Shown here piece after piece: positions 19,389 through 28,738 of a stretch of DNA of 64,000 bases. The notes under the pieces are model-generated. The model was given only the letters and a program-made list of their open reading frames with translations, did no database searches and was not told the origin of the DNA. The DNA is from Psychrobacter sp. Pi2-52 (GTDB lineage: Bacteria; Pseudomonadota; Gammaproteobacteria; Pseudomonadales; Moraxellaceae), in contig NZ_CAJHBS010000005.1 in assembly GCF_904846705.1 (NCBI RefSeq), forward strand, positions 62,001 through 126,000. The letters run 5' to 3'. Position numbers and translations under genes: made by a program. Every line of letters begins with the position of its first letter. Position 1 is the first letter of the stretch.

Positions 19389-20171
19389 ATGCAAAGTGAT
19401 AAGCATATCTCCAAAAGTTTCGACCAAGATCTTGATGAAGCCATCCGTTTATTTTTATACATGGGTGATAGCGCGGCTAACCAAGTGGCCAAAGCCATTC
19501 ACGCTCTGATCGATAAAGACGAAATACTGGCGCAAGAAGTCATCGATATGGACTTCGATATCAATCGAATGGAGGTCGAACTCGACGAGCATATTTTATT
19601 ATTGGTCGCCAAACGCCAGCCAGCTGCCAGTGATTTGCGCTTAGTCATGTCGATCAGTAAAGGTGTGGTTGATTTGGAACGTATCGGCGATGAAGCAGTA
19701 AAGATTGCGCGAATGGCCAGTAAAATTGCGGCAGAAGGCAACTCAGCATACGGCTATGCTGAGGTTCAGCACTTGAGCAATCAAGTTCGTCTGATGCTAA
19801 ACAACTCGCTAGAAGCTTTTAGTCAATCAAATGCGGAGCAAGCGTTTGAAGTGATGCGTAATGATAGCGTGGTCAATACCGAATATCAGTCAGCTATACG
19901 CGCCTTGATGACCTATATTATGGAAGACTCGCGCCATGTATCAAAAGTCATTAATATTATGTGGATATTACGATCGCTAGAGCGTATTGGTGACCATGCA
20001 CAAAATATCGCAGAGCTAGTGATTAACTATATCAGTGGGCAGGACGTGCGTCATTCAGACTATGCGATGGTCGAAAAAGCGGTGCAAGAAGCCAATGATC
20101 GCTTAGCTGCTCGTCAAGTTAGTACATTGTCAGCCAATGAGCTAGAAACGTCAGATAGTGATGAAGGCTGA
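19389..20171 (+). CDS. phoU: Phosphate signalling protein PhoU
   Basis: The 260-residue helical protein has the two PhoU repeats: SFDQDLDEAIRLFLYMGDSA, MEVELDEHILLLVAKRQPAA, DLRLVMSISKGVVDLERIGDEA and, in the second half, SRHVSKVINIMWILRSLERIGDHAQNIAE. The ERIGD motifs bind metal. PhoU links the Pst transporter to the PhoR sensor and prevents Pho activation when phosphate is plentiful. It is the last gene of the pst operon, followed by a strong terminator. A tctagggaatacctctc leader precedes the ATG. Confidence 0.96.
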   Translation: MQSDKHISKSFDQDLDEAIRLFLYMGDSAANQVAKAIHALIDKDEILAQEVIDMDFDINRMEVELDEHILLLVAKRQPAASDLRLVMSISKGVVDLERIGDEAVKIARMASKIAAEGNSAYGYAEVQHLSNQVRLMLNNSLEAFSQSNAEQAFEVMRNDSVVNTEYQSAIRALMTYIMEDSRHVSKVINIMWILRSLERIGDHAQNIAELVINYISGQDVRHSDYAMVEKAVQEANDRLAARQVSTLSANELETSDSDEG

Positions 20172-20202
20172 TAGGAAATACATTGATTTTTACCTTATAA
20201 TA

Positions 20203-20233
20203 AAAAACGCGCTATAGTGAGCGCGTTTTTTTA
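20203..20233. terminator. Terminator after phoU, also usable from yggX side
   Basis: The stem acgcgc / gcgcgt has an 8-base loop, flanked by A5 and T7. It ends the pst operon and can also stop minus-strand transcription from the facing gene. Confidence 0.9.
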
Positions 20234-20270
20234 TAACTACTAAATGTAGCTAGTAGAAAGCCAGTAAATA

Positions 20271-20561
20271 CTAACTTTCTGGTGTCCAGCCTTGTGCGCG
20301 CTCATAGTCTTCATTGTCTAAGAACTTATCACGCTGCTCTATTAAAAACTTTTTGGCAGCAGGATCCATCATGCTTAGATGGTTTTCGTTAATAAGCATT
20401 GTTTGATGCTCAAGCCACTCTTTCCACGCCTTTTCAGATACGGTCTCTTGCAGCTCTTGACCTTTTTTATTAGGGAAGGGTGGATGCGGCATCTTTGGCA
20501 AATCTTGCTTATATTTACGGCAAAACACGGTATTTGCTTGAGGGTTAAAAGTCTCAGTCAT
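20271..20561 (-). CDS. yggX: Oxidative damage protection protein, YggX family
   Basis: A small protein of 96 residues from the ATG at 20561, which has aggaatgcctt in front. An in-frame start 18 bases upstream lacks this. It matches the YggX/Fe(II)-trafficking family: [56 protein letters not shown] and a C-terminal QGWTPES. The single conserved Cys near the N terminus (FCRKY) is the residue tied to protection of iron-sulfur clusters in studied members. It faces the pst operon and appears to be a single-gene unit. Confidence 0.93.
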   Translation of the reverse strand: MTETFNPQANTVFCRKYKQDLPKMPHPPFPNKKGQELQETVSEKAWKEWLEHQTMLINENHLSMMDPAAKKFLIEQRDKFLDNEDYERAQGWTPES

Positions 20562-20810
20562 AAGGCATTCCTTATTCATTATATTAAGTGGTTAAATCAA
20601 ATATCATATGAGTCTATGATAACGGTCTTGGTAGATTTAGCAAAGGGTACTAATGTATACCGTCAAGCCTCTATTCATTTGTTATACAGTCTCTGGTAGT
20701 TGGTGTATGACAAATACTATCTACGTTTAACCTTTTTATTGAGGATTTAAAGGTAGTGATATTTTGAAAATGACATTGGCCAAACCAGTAGAGGTCATAG
20801 GACAAATAAA

Positions 20811-20836
20811 AACACCCGCATAAGTAGCGGGTGTTA
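20811..20836 (-). terminator. Intrinsic terminator of argH
   Basis: On the minus strand the stem aacacccgc / gcgggtgtt with a seven-base loop is followed by a T-rich run, about 40 bases after the argH stop codon. Confidence 0.85.
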
Positions 20837-20877
20837 AGTTTAAATTAGCAAGTTGGCTGTTATTTGCAAATTAATGA

Positions 20878-22383
20878 TTAAGCAAAGGCTTTTAAGCGAG
20901 CACGGCCATTGATCACCGCTTGCTTGACTTGGTTTGGTGCAGTGCCACCTAAATGGTCACGAGCTGCTAATGAGCCTTCTAGCGTTAGATAGTCGAAGAC
21001 ATCTTCACCGATAGCATCGCTAAATTGCTGTAGCTGTGCCAATGACAAATCACTTAGATCAACACCCTCTTTGATGCCTAAAGCAACAGCGTTACCAACG
21101 ACTTCATGAGCGTCACGGAATGCCACACCTTGACGTACTAGGTAATCTGCCAAGTCAGTCGCAGTCGCATAGCCTTTCATCGTAGCGGCACGCATGGCAT
21201 CGACGTTTGGCGTAATGTTGGGTAGCATATCAGCAAATGCTAATAGCGAACCTGTCAACGTATCAACGCAATCAAATAAAGGCTCTTTGTCTTCCTGATT
21301 GTCTTTGTTGTAGGCGAGCGGCTGGCTTTTCATCAGGCTCAGCAAAGTCATCAACTGACCAAAGACACGCGCCGCTTTACCGCGTACCAACTCAGGTACG
21401 TCAGGGTTCTTCTTTTGCGGCATGATCGATGAGCCAGTACAGAAGCGATCTGGTATTTGCACAAAATTAAACTGCGCTGACATCCAAAGAATAATCTCTT
21501 CACTCATACGCGACATATGCATCATCAGGATAGATGCTGCTGAAGTAAACTCAATCGCAAAGTCACGGTCTGAAACGGCATCGAGTGAGTTTTGGCAAAT
21601 ACCTTCAAAACCTAGTAGTTCAGCAGTGATGGTACGATCGATTGGGAAAGTCGTACCAGCAAGCGCTGCGCTACCAAGTGGCATCTGATTGATACGGCGA
21701 CGTGCATCGACAAGACGCTCAGTATCGCGATACAACATCTCAAACCATGCCATCACGTGATGCCCAAAGCTAACAGGCTGTGCCGTTTGCAAATGAGTAA
21801 AGCCTGGCATGATAGTATCAGTATGTTGCTCAGCCAAATCAAGCAAGCCGCTTTGCAAGCGGACTAATAACTCAATAATATTATCAGTCTCTTCGCGCAA
21901 CCATAGGCGAATGTCTGTGGCTACCTGATCATTACGGCTACGTCCAGTATGTAGCTTTTTACCAACGGCACCTATGATGTCAGTCAAACGTGACTCGACA
22001 TTCATGTGCACGTCTTCCAGAGCGATCGACCAGTTAAACTCACCTGCTTCAATCTCGCGCAATACTTGCTGCAAGCCATCGATAATGGTGGCAACTTCAT
22101 CAGCAGTTAAAATGTTACATTCTTTTAGCATCGTTGCATGAGCAATCGAGCCTTGAATATCGTGACGAGCAAAGCGTTGGTCAAAGCCTACAGAGGCAGT
22201 AAAGGCGGCAACGAAGCTATCTGTCGCTTCACTAAAGCGCCCGCCCCACATTTGTTGGCCTTGGCTACTAGCAGGCGCAGTCTGCGTTGTGGTACTTGTT
22301 ATCGGAGCATCTGTGCTAAAATCAGAGTCAGATGAACTTTTACTTGATTCAGGATTACTAGGTTTTGAAGAATTGGCGTTCAT
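20878..22383 (-). CDS. argH: Argininosuccinate lyase
   Basis: The 501-residue enzyme starts at the ATG at 22383. A longer frame would need a TTG that overlaps the likely promoter. After a Ser/Thr/Pro-rich extension of about 45 residues come the ArgH motifs: [73 protein letters not shown] and the fumarase/aspartase signature [12 protein letters not shown]. It cleaves argininosuccinate into arginine and fumarate. Typical ArgH is about 460 residues, so the extension is extra. It is divergent from the AlgZ-like kinase, matching the order seen in Pseudomonas. Confidence 0.96.
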   Translation of the reverse strand: MNANSSKPSNPESSKSSSDSDFSTDAPITSTTTQTAPASSQGQQMWGGRFSEATDSFVAAFTASVGFDQRFARHDIQGSIAHATMLKECNILTADEVATIIDGLQQVLREIEAGEFNWSIALEDVHMNVESRLTDIIGAVGKKLHTGRSRNDQVATDIRLWLREETDNIIELLVRLQSGLLDLAEQHTDTIMPGFTHLQTAQPVSFGHHVMAWFEMLYRDTERLVDARRRINQMPLGSAALAGTTFPIDRTITAELLGFEGICQNSLDAVSDRDFAIEFTSAASILMMHMSRMSEEIILWMSAQFNFVQIPDRFCTGSSIMPQKKNPDVPELVRGKAARVFGQLMTLLSLMKSQPLAYNKDNQEDKEPLFDCVDTLTGSLLAFADMLPNITPNVDAMRAATMKGYATATDLADYLVRQGVAFRDAHEVVGNAVALGIKEGVDLSDLSLAQLQQFSDAIGEDVFDYLTLEGSLAARDHLGGTAPNQVKQAVINGRARLKAFA

Positions 22384-22418
22384 ATCGGTACAAGACAAGT
22401 CAAGAGAATAAGAACTCG

Positions 22419-22424
22419 AGTATA
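22419..22424 (-). promoter_or_regulatory. Probable extended -10 element of argH
   Basis: On the minus strand TGCTATACT is an extended -10 (TG-N-TATACT), about 35 bases before the argH ATG. No good -35 is visible at the proper distance, as is usual for extended -10 promoters. Confidence 0.4.
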
Positions 22425-22481
22425 GCAAATGATGAGGTTGCCTTACTAGCTACACGCTTAGAGTTTTTTATTCCTAAACTC

Positions 22482-23516
22482 ATGGAAATCATGAGGCCTT
22501 GGCAGTGGCTGACATATATCTTTTTTTGGTCCTTGTTCCTAACGGTAATGGAGCGCCATAGCTTAGCCACTTGGTCAGACTTCATGATTCAGTTTGTAAG
22601 TAGCTTCACTCAAAACACTCTGACGGTTATTCCCTCACTGTATTTAGTTGACTATTTACGCCCTGCCTTCAAAAACGCCAGTATTCTTAGCTTAAGTATG
22701 CGGATTGTACTGTTACTAATGTTTGCTGCTGCAGTTTCGATGGCGTTAGTCACATTATCTATGATTAATTTCGGTTGGCTAACATATGATAGTCGCACGT
22801 TTATATTGAATATCGTGCTCAATACAGTGTTGTCTGGCGGTTTTACCACTGTGTTTTTATTATATTTTCTGCGCAGCTACCGTGAGCTTAATGCGCTCAA
22901 GCTGTCCTTTGAATATAAATTGACTGCACAAAATGACCTAATAAAAGCCCGTACGGCCCCGCACTTTTTCTTTAATACTATCAATACACTCGTATCACTG
23001 ATTGAATCAAACCCGCCCAAAGCCGCTGACTTATTACAGCACGTCTCTGCATTGTTCCGTGCTAGTTTTAGTGGTACACGTGAGATTAGCTTTGAAGAAG
23101 AGGTTGATCTTTGTGAGCATTATTTGGCAATCGAATCTAGTCGTTTAGCAGACAAGCTCGAAGTCAATTGGACGTTACCTGAAGAAGATATCATGTATGA
23201 CATGGTTATCACTGCGCTAACGCTACAAAGCGTGCTAGAGAAAATACTCCTCAATGTGGTAGAGCTGACCACAGAAACTATCTGTATTAATATTGAAGTC
23301 ACGTGGGAACAACACCGAGTTAAAATCATGATTGATGTTGCGCTTCCCAAAAAGACACTAATTATCAATCATGACTTGCGTCAGCATATGAATTTCTATA
23401 TTCAAGCTGATCGTTTGCGCGCCCATTTTGGACAAAGTGCTGATATCCAAAGTTCGGTAGCCAGTACTCAAATTATCACCATCATCGACTATCCTCTACA
23501 AGACGTCGGTTTATAA
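22482..23516 (+). CDS. algZ: AlgZ/FimS-like sensor kinase with degenerate ATP-binding domain
   Basis: From the ATG at 22482 the protein has 344 residues. A TTG start at 22365, overlapping the divergent argH start, is the alternative and would add 39 residues. About four membrane helices (WLTYIFFWSLF, LTVIPSLYLVDYL, IVLLLMFAAAVSMALVTLSM, VLSGGFTTVFLLYFL) precede a LytS-type His-kinase domain: APHFFFNTINTLVSLIE carries the phospho-His, with LFRASFSGTREISFEEEVDL and YLAIESSRLADKLEV. The usual N box (LVENAxKHG) is replaced by LQSVLEKILLNVVEL, and no DNGxG box follows. FimS/AlgZ of Pseudomonas is also reported to lack these. It pairs with the AlgR-like regulator downstream. Confidence 0.82.
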   Translation: MEIMRPWQWLTYIFFWSLFLTVMERHSLATWSDFMIQFVSSFTQNTLTVIPSLYLVDYLRPAFKNASILSLSMRIVLLLMFAAAVSMALVTLSMINFGWLTYDSRTFILNIVLNTVLSGGFTTVFLLYFLRSYRELNALKLSFEYKLTAQNDLIKARTAPHFFFNTINTLVSLIESNPPKAADLLQHVSALFRASFSGTREISFEEEVDLCEHYLAIESSRLADKLEVNWTLPEEDIMYDMVITALTLQSVLEKILLNVVELTTETICINIEVTWEQHRVKIMIDVALPKKTLIINHDLRQHMNFYIQADRLRAHFGQSADIQSSVASTQIITIIDYPLQDVGL

Positions 23517-23845
23517 CTTACTGTTCTTTATTAGCTTTCTCCATTCTTTTAACTCTTAAAAGCCTAGGTGGCATACTTATTGCAGTACCATGTATAAGTA
23601 TCACAATTTGTGTTTGATAAATAATGATTACGAATCAGTAATATCATAACTACCGTGAAACACAATTACACCATATAAAATCTACCGATAGCAGGAGTAT
23701 ATTGTCCGCTATAAAAACTGGTAGTTTTCGTCAGAATTTTATTAAATAATTTAGATTCTATATTCTAAGTGATTGATAATGAATGCTAATATAGCCGTAA
23801 TACTATTGAAAAAAATATTAAGTATGTCCTTGGATGGGAGTTTGC
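23517..23845. other. Spacer between kinase and response-regulator genes
   Basis: This AT-rich gap of 329 bases holds no gene I can support. It is longer than expected within a two-component operon, so the regulator may have its own promoter. The last bases give the ribosome-binding site tgggag before 23846. Confidence 0.4.
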
Positions 23846-24583
23846 ATGCGTATCGTAGTTTGTGATGATGAGCCCCTAGCGCGTGAGCGCTTGGTGAGAA
23901 TTGTACAGGAGTCAGGCCATGAGGTAGTTGCTCAGGCCACAACAGGTGCAGAAGCTATCGTCGCTGTAAAAACCCAGCAGCCAGATATTATATTATTAGA
24001 TATCCGAATGCCTGAAATGGACGGAGTACGCTGTGCTCAAGAACTTGCCAAACTTGAGCATCCACCAGCGATTATCTTTGTGACGGCATACGACCATTAT
24101 GCGATCGCAGCGTTAAAAGCCAATGCAATTGGCTATTTGTTGAAACCTGCAAACAAAGATGAGCTACTAGAGGCATTAAACAAAGCAAAGAACTTAAATG
24201 CCGCTCAACTAAATGAAATTCGCAAGCTTGAAGACCCGACAGCACGTCCGATACGTGAACATATCGCTGCTCGTACGCATCGCGGTGTTGAACTGATTAA
24301 GCTAAAAGATATCTACTATTTTGCAGCAGATCAAAAATACGTCAAAGTGCGTCACAAAGATGGCATGGTATTGATCGATGAAACGCTAAAAGAGTTAGAG
24401 CAAGAATTTGATGATCGTCTGTTCCGAGTACATCGCAATGCCATCATCAACCTTAGTTATTTGGACTTTTTAGAAACCCTAGACGCAGGTCAGTATCAGA
24501 TACGTTTTAAAGGTATTGATGAGACGCTAGCGGTCAGTCGTCGTCACTTACCTGCCTTACGTGATAAAATACAAAGCATGTAA
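23846..24583 (+). CDS. algR: LytTR-type response regulator, AlgR-like
   Basis: The ATG at 23846 sits five bases after gggag and gives 245 residues starting MRIVVCDDEPLARERL. The receiver domain has Asp7/Asp8, phospho-acceptor Asp52 in IILLDIRMPEMDG, and the FVTAYD and YLLKPA switch residues. The C-terminal LytTR DNA-binding domain runs from about 135 (RTHRGVELIKLKDIYYFAAD) through FRVHRNAIINLSYLD to the end. Pseudomonas AlgR controls alginate, twitching and virulence genes and sits between the same neighbours (algZ and hemC). The targets here are unknown. A terminator follows. Confidence 0.9.
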   Translation: MRIVVCDDEPLARERLVRIVQESGHEVVAQATTGAEAIVAVKTQQPDIILLDIRMPEMDGVRCAQELAKLEHPPAIIFVTAYDHYAIAALKANAIGYLLKPANKDELLEALNKAKNLNAAQLNEIRKLEDPTARPIREHIAARTHRGVELIKLKDIYYFAADQKYVKVRHKDGMVLIDETLKELEQEFDDRLFRVHRNAIINLSYLDFLETLDAGQYQIRFKGIDETLAVSRRHLPALRDKIQSM

Positions 24584-24623
24584 TAGGCTGTCCTGATAGC
24601 GACCAATCATTCCATATCATCAA

Positions 24624-24658
24624 ACCCTTATTTATGCTTAAATAGGGGTATTTTTTTT
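24624..24658 (+). terminator. Intrinsic terminator after the AlgR-like gene
   Basis: The stem acccttattta / taaataggggt (with G-U pairs) is followed by eight T, separating the regulator from hemC. Confidence 0.85.
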
Positions 24659-24756
24659 GCGTCAGCATCTACTATTAATCATTTGAGTCGCCTATGCTTT
24701 GGCAAACTTGCCCTATCGAGTAATATCGATATTATTCAGTATAAATATGAACAGTA

Positions 24757-24784
24757 CTGACATAGGGACTATAGCCATTATAGT
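24757..24784 (+). promoter_or_regulatory. Probable sigma-70 promoter of hemC
   Basis: CTGACA (24757-24762) and TATAGT (24779-24784) are spaced 16 bases apart and lie about 30 bases before the hemC start. This is a good but not perfect match to sigma-70. Confidence 0.45.
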
Positions 24785-24812
24785 ATTAGTATCGAACTTA
24801 TTGAGGCCCTTT

Positions 24813-25847
24813 ATGAGCAATCTGCAGCAACCTGTTTTGACTACTTTAAATATCGCCACACGTCAAAGTCCTCTAGCCTTATGGCAGGCTGAGCATATTC
24901 GTGATCGTTTATTGGCGTTGTATCCTAATCTGACGATTAATTTACTAAAAATTGTCACTAAGGGTGACAAGATTTTGGATACACCTTTGGCCAAAATCGG
25001 TGGTAAAGGATTGTTTGTAAAAGAGCTTGAACAAGCGTTGTATGACAAACAAGCTGATATTGCAGTGCACTCGCTAAAAGATGTACCCATGCAGCTTCCC
25101 GAAGGCCTCACATTAGGCGTCTACTGTAAACGCGCCTCACCAACAGATGCCTTTGTCTCTAATACTTATAATAGTATTGATGAGCTACCACAAGGTGCAG
25201 TCGTTGGGACATCGAGTTTACGTCGTCAATGCCAGATCAAAGCCTATCGTCCTGACCTGCAAATCAAAACGTTGCGCGGCAATGTCGGCACTCGTTTGGG
25301 CAAGCTGGATGCAGGTGAATATGATGCCATTATTCTGGCAACGAGCGGCTTGCAACGTATTGAGTTGGACGAGAGAATACGCGGTGAGCTTGACATTGCA
25401 GCTTGCTTGCCTGCAGTTGGGCAAGGTGCCTTAGCAATCGAATGCCGTGAAGGCGATGAAGAAGTCCTTAAATTACTTGCACCACTCAATGATGACAAAG
25501 CCCGTATTCGACTTATCGCTGAGCGTGCTCTGAACCGTCATTTAGAGGGCGGCTGCCAAGTACCGATCGCCGCTTATGCAGTTCTGCAGACAGCTGAAGA
25601 AACCAGCGTTAATAATGATAACAATGGTGATAACGGCAATAACGACAGCGGGAATGTGCTATGGCTACGCGGTCGAGTGGGTCAGGCCGATGGTAGCGAA
25701 TTGTTGAAGGCAGACAAACGAGCTACGTTGGTTGGGACACAAGCTGAGCAAGAATCCCAAGCCAACCAACTGGGTATCGATGTCGCAGAAATGCTACTTG
25801 CCGATGGTGCAGGCGCTATTTTGTCAGCGATCTATCAGCCTGAGTAG
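24813..25847 (+). CDS. hemC: Hydroxymethylbilane synthase (porphobilinogen deaminase)
   Basis: The start at 24813, with gagg six bases upstream, gives 344 residues; an earlier in-frame ATG would add 38 residues unlike the family. Motifs: [103 protein letters not shown] and the cofactor-attachment site [13 protein letters not shown], whose Cys binds dipyrromethane. The enzyme links four porphobilinogens into hydroxymethylbilane. An Asn/Gly/Asp-rich insert ([15 protein letters not shown]) interrupts domain 3 and brings the length above the usual 310. It is the first of the hemC-hemD-hemX run. Confidence 0.96.
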   Translation: MSNLQQPVLTTLNIATRQSPLALWQAEHIRDRLLALYPNLTINLLKIVTKGDKILDTPLAKIGGKGLFVKELEQALYDKQADIAVHSLKDVPMQLPEGLTLGVYCKRASPTDAFVSNTYNSIDELPQGAVVGTSSLRRQCQIKAYRPDLQIKTLRGNVGTRLGKLDAGEYDAIILATSGLQRIELDERIRGELDIAACLPAVGQGALAIECREGDEEVLKLLAPLNDDKARIRLIAERALNRHLEGGCQVPIAAYAVLQTAEETSVNNDNNGDNGNNDSGNVLWLRGRVGQADGSELLKADKRATLVGTQAEQESQANQLGIDVAEMLLADGAGAILSAIYQPE

Positions 25848-25956
25848 TAAAAGTACAGTCGCTATAGGTTGGATTAACCGTAAGATAGGCTGATCTAAGC
25901 ATCAGCCATTTTTATATACTTAAGCCTTTTTCATTCGTTTTTGTCATGGTATATCG

Positions 25957-26958
25957 ATGTCATCAATGCCAACTCAGTCTACATACATAACTTCTCATAA
26001 GAATTATGCTAATGATAAGTCAAAAGTAATGCCGCAAATTGTCATCAATACTCGCCCAGTAGAGCGAGCAGCACCGTTGACGCAGCATTTGCAAGCGGCA
26101 GGATTGGTAGTGATTGAGATGCCAATGTTGACGCTACGACCACGACCAACAACTGATCTAGATATTGCATTAATGCATCAGTGGTTGGCGGGGGCGTACA
26201 AAGCACTTGTTGTCGTTAGCCCAACTGCAGCGGCTTCAGGGTTAGCCGTTTGGCAATCACTTGAACATGAAAAGCGTAAACACAAAACGAAAGACGATAA
26301 TGACAAGTACGCACATAGTTTACTAGAAGGTTTATCATTACCTAGTCCTCTGGTTGCGGTTGGTGAAGCAACGGCGGCAGAGTTCAGTCAGGTGCGTATA
26401 AATACAACAGACTATCAAATACTTCAGCCTGAGACTGCCAATAACGAAGGCATGCTAGCAATGACTGAAATTGATAGCTTACAAGCAGGCGATAAATTGC
26501 TGATATGGCGCGGGCTTGGCGGACGACGATTATTGGTTGATACATTGCAGGCGCGCGGTGTACATATCGATAGTATTGCTTGGTACGAGCGTACAATGCC
26601 TATCGATGCAATGGCTGAATATCAGCAGTGGCAACAAGCATTTCTTACTCATAGTACTACGTCAGATATTGCCCTACCAAAGCAGCCAAAGCCAATTGTC
26701 GTAATCAGCAGTGCGGCGGCTTTTGAGCATTGGTCAAGTATCGTCAATGACGAGCAATCGAAGACGTTAAAAAAAGAGCAAAATTCTGATGCAGTGGCTG
26801 ATATAGAACAGCGGCTTTCGCTTACGCTAAAAGATTTTTTTTACGTTGTGTTGGGTGAGCGTCTGGCCAATATGGTTGACGCACAGCAGTTGAGCTACTG
26901 GCGAGTAGAGGATTTGTCGCCAGATACGATTCTCTCAGCCATTCATTCTAAAATATAA
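25957..26958 (+). CDS. hemD: Uroporphyrinogen-III synthase
   Basis: The 333-residue protein follows hemC, as in Pseudomonas. HemD proteins are poorly conserved, but VINTRPVERAAPLTQHLQAAG, VIEMPMLTLRP, ALVVVSPTAAASGLAVW, LVAVGEATAAEF, LLIWRGLGGRRLLVDTLQARG and IAWYERTMP fit the two-domain fold. It closes the linear tetrapyrrole with ring-D inversion. It is longer than the usual 250 or so because of polar inserts (about 105-125 and 260-285). The start is uncertain: 25957 gives an N-terminal extension of 24 residues before MPQIVINTRP at 26029, and neither has a strong ribosome-binding site. Confidence 0.9.
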   Translation: MSSMPTQSTYITSHKNYANDKSKVMPQIVINTRPVERAAPLTQHLQAAGLVVIEMPMLTLRPRPTTDLDIALMHQWLAGAYKALVVVSPTAAASGLAVWQSLEHEKRKHKTKDDNDKYAHSLLEGLSLPSPLVAVGEATAAEFSQVRINTTDYQILQPETANNEGMLAMTEIDSLQAGDKLLIWRGLGGRRLLVDTLQARGVHIDSIAWYERTMPIDAMAEYQQWQQAFLTHSTTSDIALPKQPKPIVVISSAAAFEHWSSIVNDEQSKTLKKEQNSDAVADIEQRLSLTLKDFFYVVLGERLANMVDAQQLSYWRVEDLSPDTILSAIHSKI

Positions 26959-27018
26959 TACCTTAAACTTCCCATTTGCTTTAAACATGTTTATCTATAC
27001 CAATAACGGTACTGCCTT

Positions 27019-28053
27019 ATGTCAATGAATTCTGAGTCCTTATCTAAGGATCCTTCTACTGTTCAGCAGCGCCGGCAAGCAAATATTTTGCTGCTACGGA
27101 TGCAATGGCTGGTTATCTTATTACTGATCGCTGCATTATTGTGGCTATATATTAGTCAGCAGCGCTTTCAGCATAGTGTCAACGACCGTTTGCAGAGTAA
27201 TGAGCAAGTAATCAGTCGACTAAACGAAATGGACGACCGTCTATTTGCCATGAGTCAGCAGACGTTGCCAGAACCTAGAGTTAAGGCCAGTAGCCAAGCT
27301 CAGAATCAGTTGGACCTATTGCGTATCCAAATTAAAGCGGCTGATAGACTGTTGGCGGATAGTAATGACAGTGCCGCGATTGAGTTATTGCGAGGTCTAC
27401 ATTGGCAGTTATCGCAAAGCAGTAATGAAATTGCACCTGCGCTAACCATCGTTATAAAGCAAAGTTTGATTAAAGATATTGAGCGTCTGCAGGCACAAAG
27501 CTCACAGCCAAGCCCGTGGCAAATACAAAATCTTGCGATTCAGAACATTCAGGAGTTTTTGCACAGTCATGAGCGTCTTGGCAGTTATGAAGGTACGGAT
27601 CTACAGCGTCGAGAGCTGGTAGATGCAGCTACTGAGAACAAGCAGCTACTCAAAGCAACCAATGCCACTGATACCTCAGCGACTGGTGATACAAATTTAA
27701 CGCGTCGTCAGCTCACTATCCATGAAGTCATCATGACGTTGAATTTAGCAAGCCAAGCCAGCAATATGCGTAAGCAAGATCAACTTGTCAGCTATTTGAC
27801 GCAGGCACGCAAACAGTTAAAAACGTTGGTACCTAAAGCTTCAACTAGCGATAATAAAAAATCAGTACAAGCTGGCGCGATTGGAATTGTACAAGCAAAT
27901 AAAAAACCAATCGATGGTCAAAGTAATCTTGAGACAATGAAAGCACCGAGTGACATACCAGAAGTAATTGTATGGCTAAATCAGTTGATTGCTCATGCAC
28001 CAAAACCAACGCCATTATTGACGACAGAAATTTTAGACAAGCCGCAACGCTAA
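27019..28053 (+). CDS. HemX-like membrane-anchored protein
   Basis: The 344-residue protein has a short cytoplasmic N terminus, one membrane helix at about 29-47 (MQWLVILLLIAALLWLYI), then a long helical, Gln-rich periplasmic domain with probable coiled coil (about 48-130). Its place after hemD is that of hemX in enterobacteria and pseudomonads, and the topology agrees with that family. Old annotations of HemX as uroporphyrinogen methyltransferase are not supported, since no SAM-binding motif is visible. Its function is unknown. Confidence 0.75.
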   Translation: MSMNSESLSKDPSTVQQRRQANILLLRMQWLVILLLIAALLWLYISQQRFQHSVNDRLQSNEQVISRLNEMDDRLFAMSQQTLPEPRVKASSQAQNQLDLLRIQIKAADRLLADSNDSAAIELLRGLHWQLSQSSNEIAPALTIVIKQSLIKDIERLQAQSSQPSPWQIQNLAIQNIQEFLHSHERLGSYEGTDLQRRELVDAATENKQLLKATNATDTSATGDTNLTRRQLTIHEVIMTLNLASQASNMRKQDQLVSYLTQARKQLKTLVPKASTSDNKKSVQAGAIGIVQANKKPIDGQSNLETMKAPSDIPEVIVWLNQLIAHAPKPTPLLTTEILDKPQR

Positions 28054-28105
28054 AGAGAGTTAGTCACAAGAGTTAATACAGAAAATATAAAACGTAAGGT
28101 AAGCA

Positions 28106-28597
28106 ATGACCCACTCTAATGAAAAGTCAGTATCTATATCTGATGCAGCAAACGAACACCGCCCTGAATTACTAGCTCATTATCCCGTTATTCATCATCA
28201 ACCTATCCAGTGGGGAGAGATGGATGCCTTCAATCACCTGAACAATGTGGTTTACTATCGTTACGCTGAGTCAGCACGCATTAGTTATTTGCATGCGCTA
28301 GGTATGTTTGATGGCAGTATGGTCACTGTTTTAGCCCAGTCTAGCTGCCAGTATTTACGCCCAGTTATTTATCCTGATACATTATTATTAGGAGTTCGTT
28401 GTAAGCGTTTAGGCAATACAAGTATGGCGATGGAATATAGTTACTATAGTACTGCGCAAGAGATCATCGTTGCTACGGCAGAGGCTGTGGTAGTACGTCT
28501 GGATAGTGATGGAAAAGGTAAATTGCCATGGACAGCAGCAGAGCGTCAACAGCTGCTAGCATTGGAAGCCAAGTTTGGTCATACGCCTGAGCTTTAG
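28106..28597 (+). CDS. Acyl-CoA thioesterase, 4HBT hot-dog fold
   Basis: The 163-residue protein fits the 4-hydroxybenzoyl-CoA thioesterase/YbgC-like group. IQWGEMDAFNHLNNVVYYRY carries the catalytic Asp and the conserved His-Leu-Asn-Asn, followed by ESARISYL on the central helix and a single hot-dog domain ending with AEAVVVRLD. The enzyme hydrolyses acyl-CoA thioesters; the chain length is not shown. A ribosome-binding site (gtaaggtaagca) precedes the start. It is the last gene of the hem run, 52 bases after the hemX-like gene, and is closed by a terminator. Confidence 0.9.
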   Translation: MTHSNEKSVSISDAANEHRPELLAHYPVIHHQPIQWGEMDAFNHLNNVVYYRYAESARISYLHALGMFDGSMVTVLAQSSCQYLRPVIYPDTLLLGVRCKRLGNTSMAMEYSYYSTAQEIIVATAEAVVVRLDSDGKGKLPWTAAERQQLLALEAKFGHTPEL

Positions 28598-28664
28598 GTT
28601 GGTTTCTATATGAGTCGATGATTCATTTTTTCAAAAAAATTATTATAAATTAAAAGCTAAAAAC

Positions 28665-28705
28665 AAAAAAGGCACGCTAACATGATGTTAGCGTGCCTTT
28701 TTTAT
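28665..28705. terminator. Bidirectional terminator between thioesterase gene and ribB
   Basis: A perfect stem (ggcacgctaac / gttagcgtgcc) with a short loop is flanked by A6 and T7 and serves both converging transcripts. Confidence 0.95.
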
Positions 28706-28738
28706 CACTCATTCTGCAACTACTTTCTTAAATAGTCG

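Noticed and set aside
22365..22481. Longer form of the AlgZ-like kinase starting at TTG 22365
   Set aside because: It would overlap the argH start and promoter; the ATG at 22482 was preferred, though the ribosome-binding site there is weak, so it stays an alternative.
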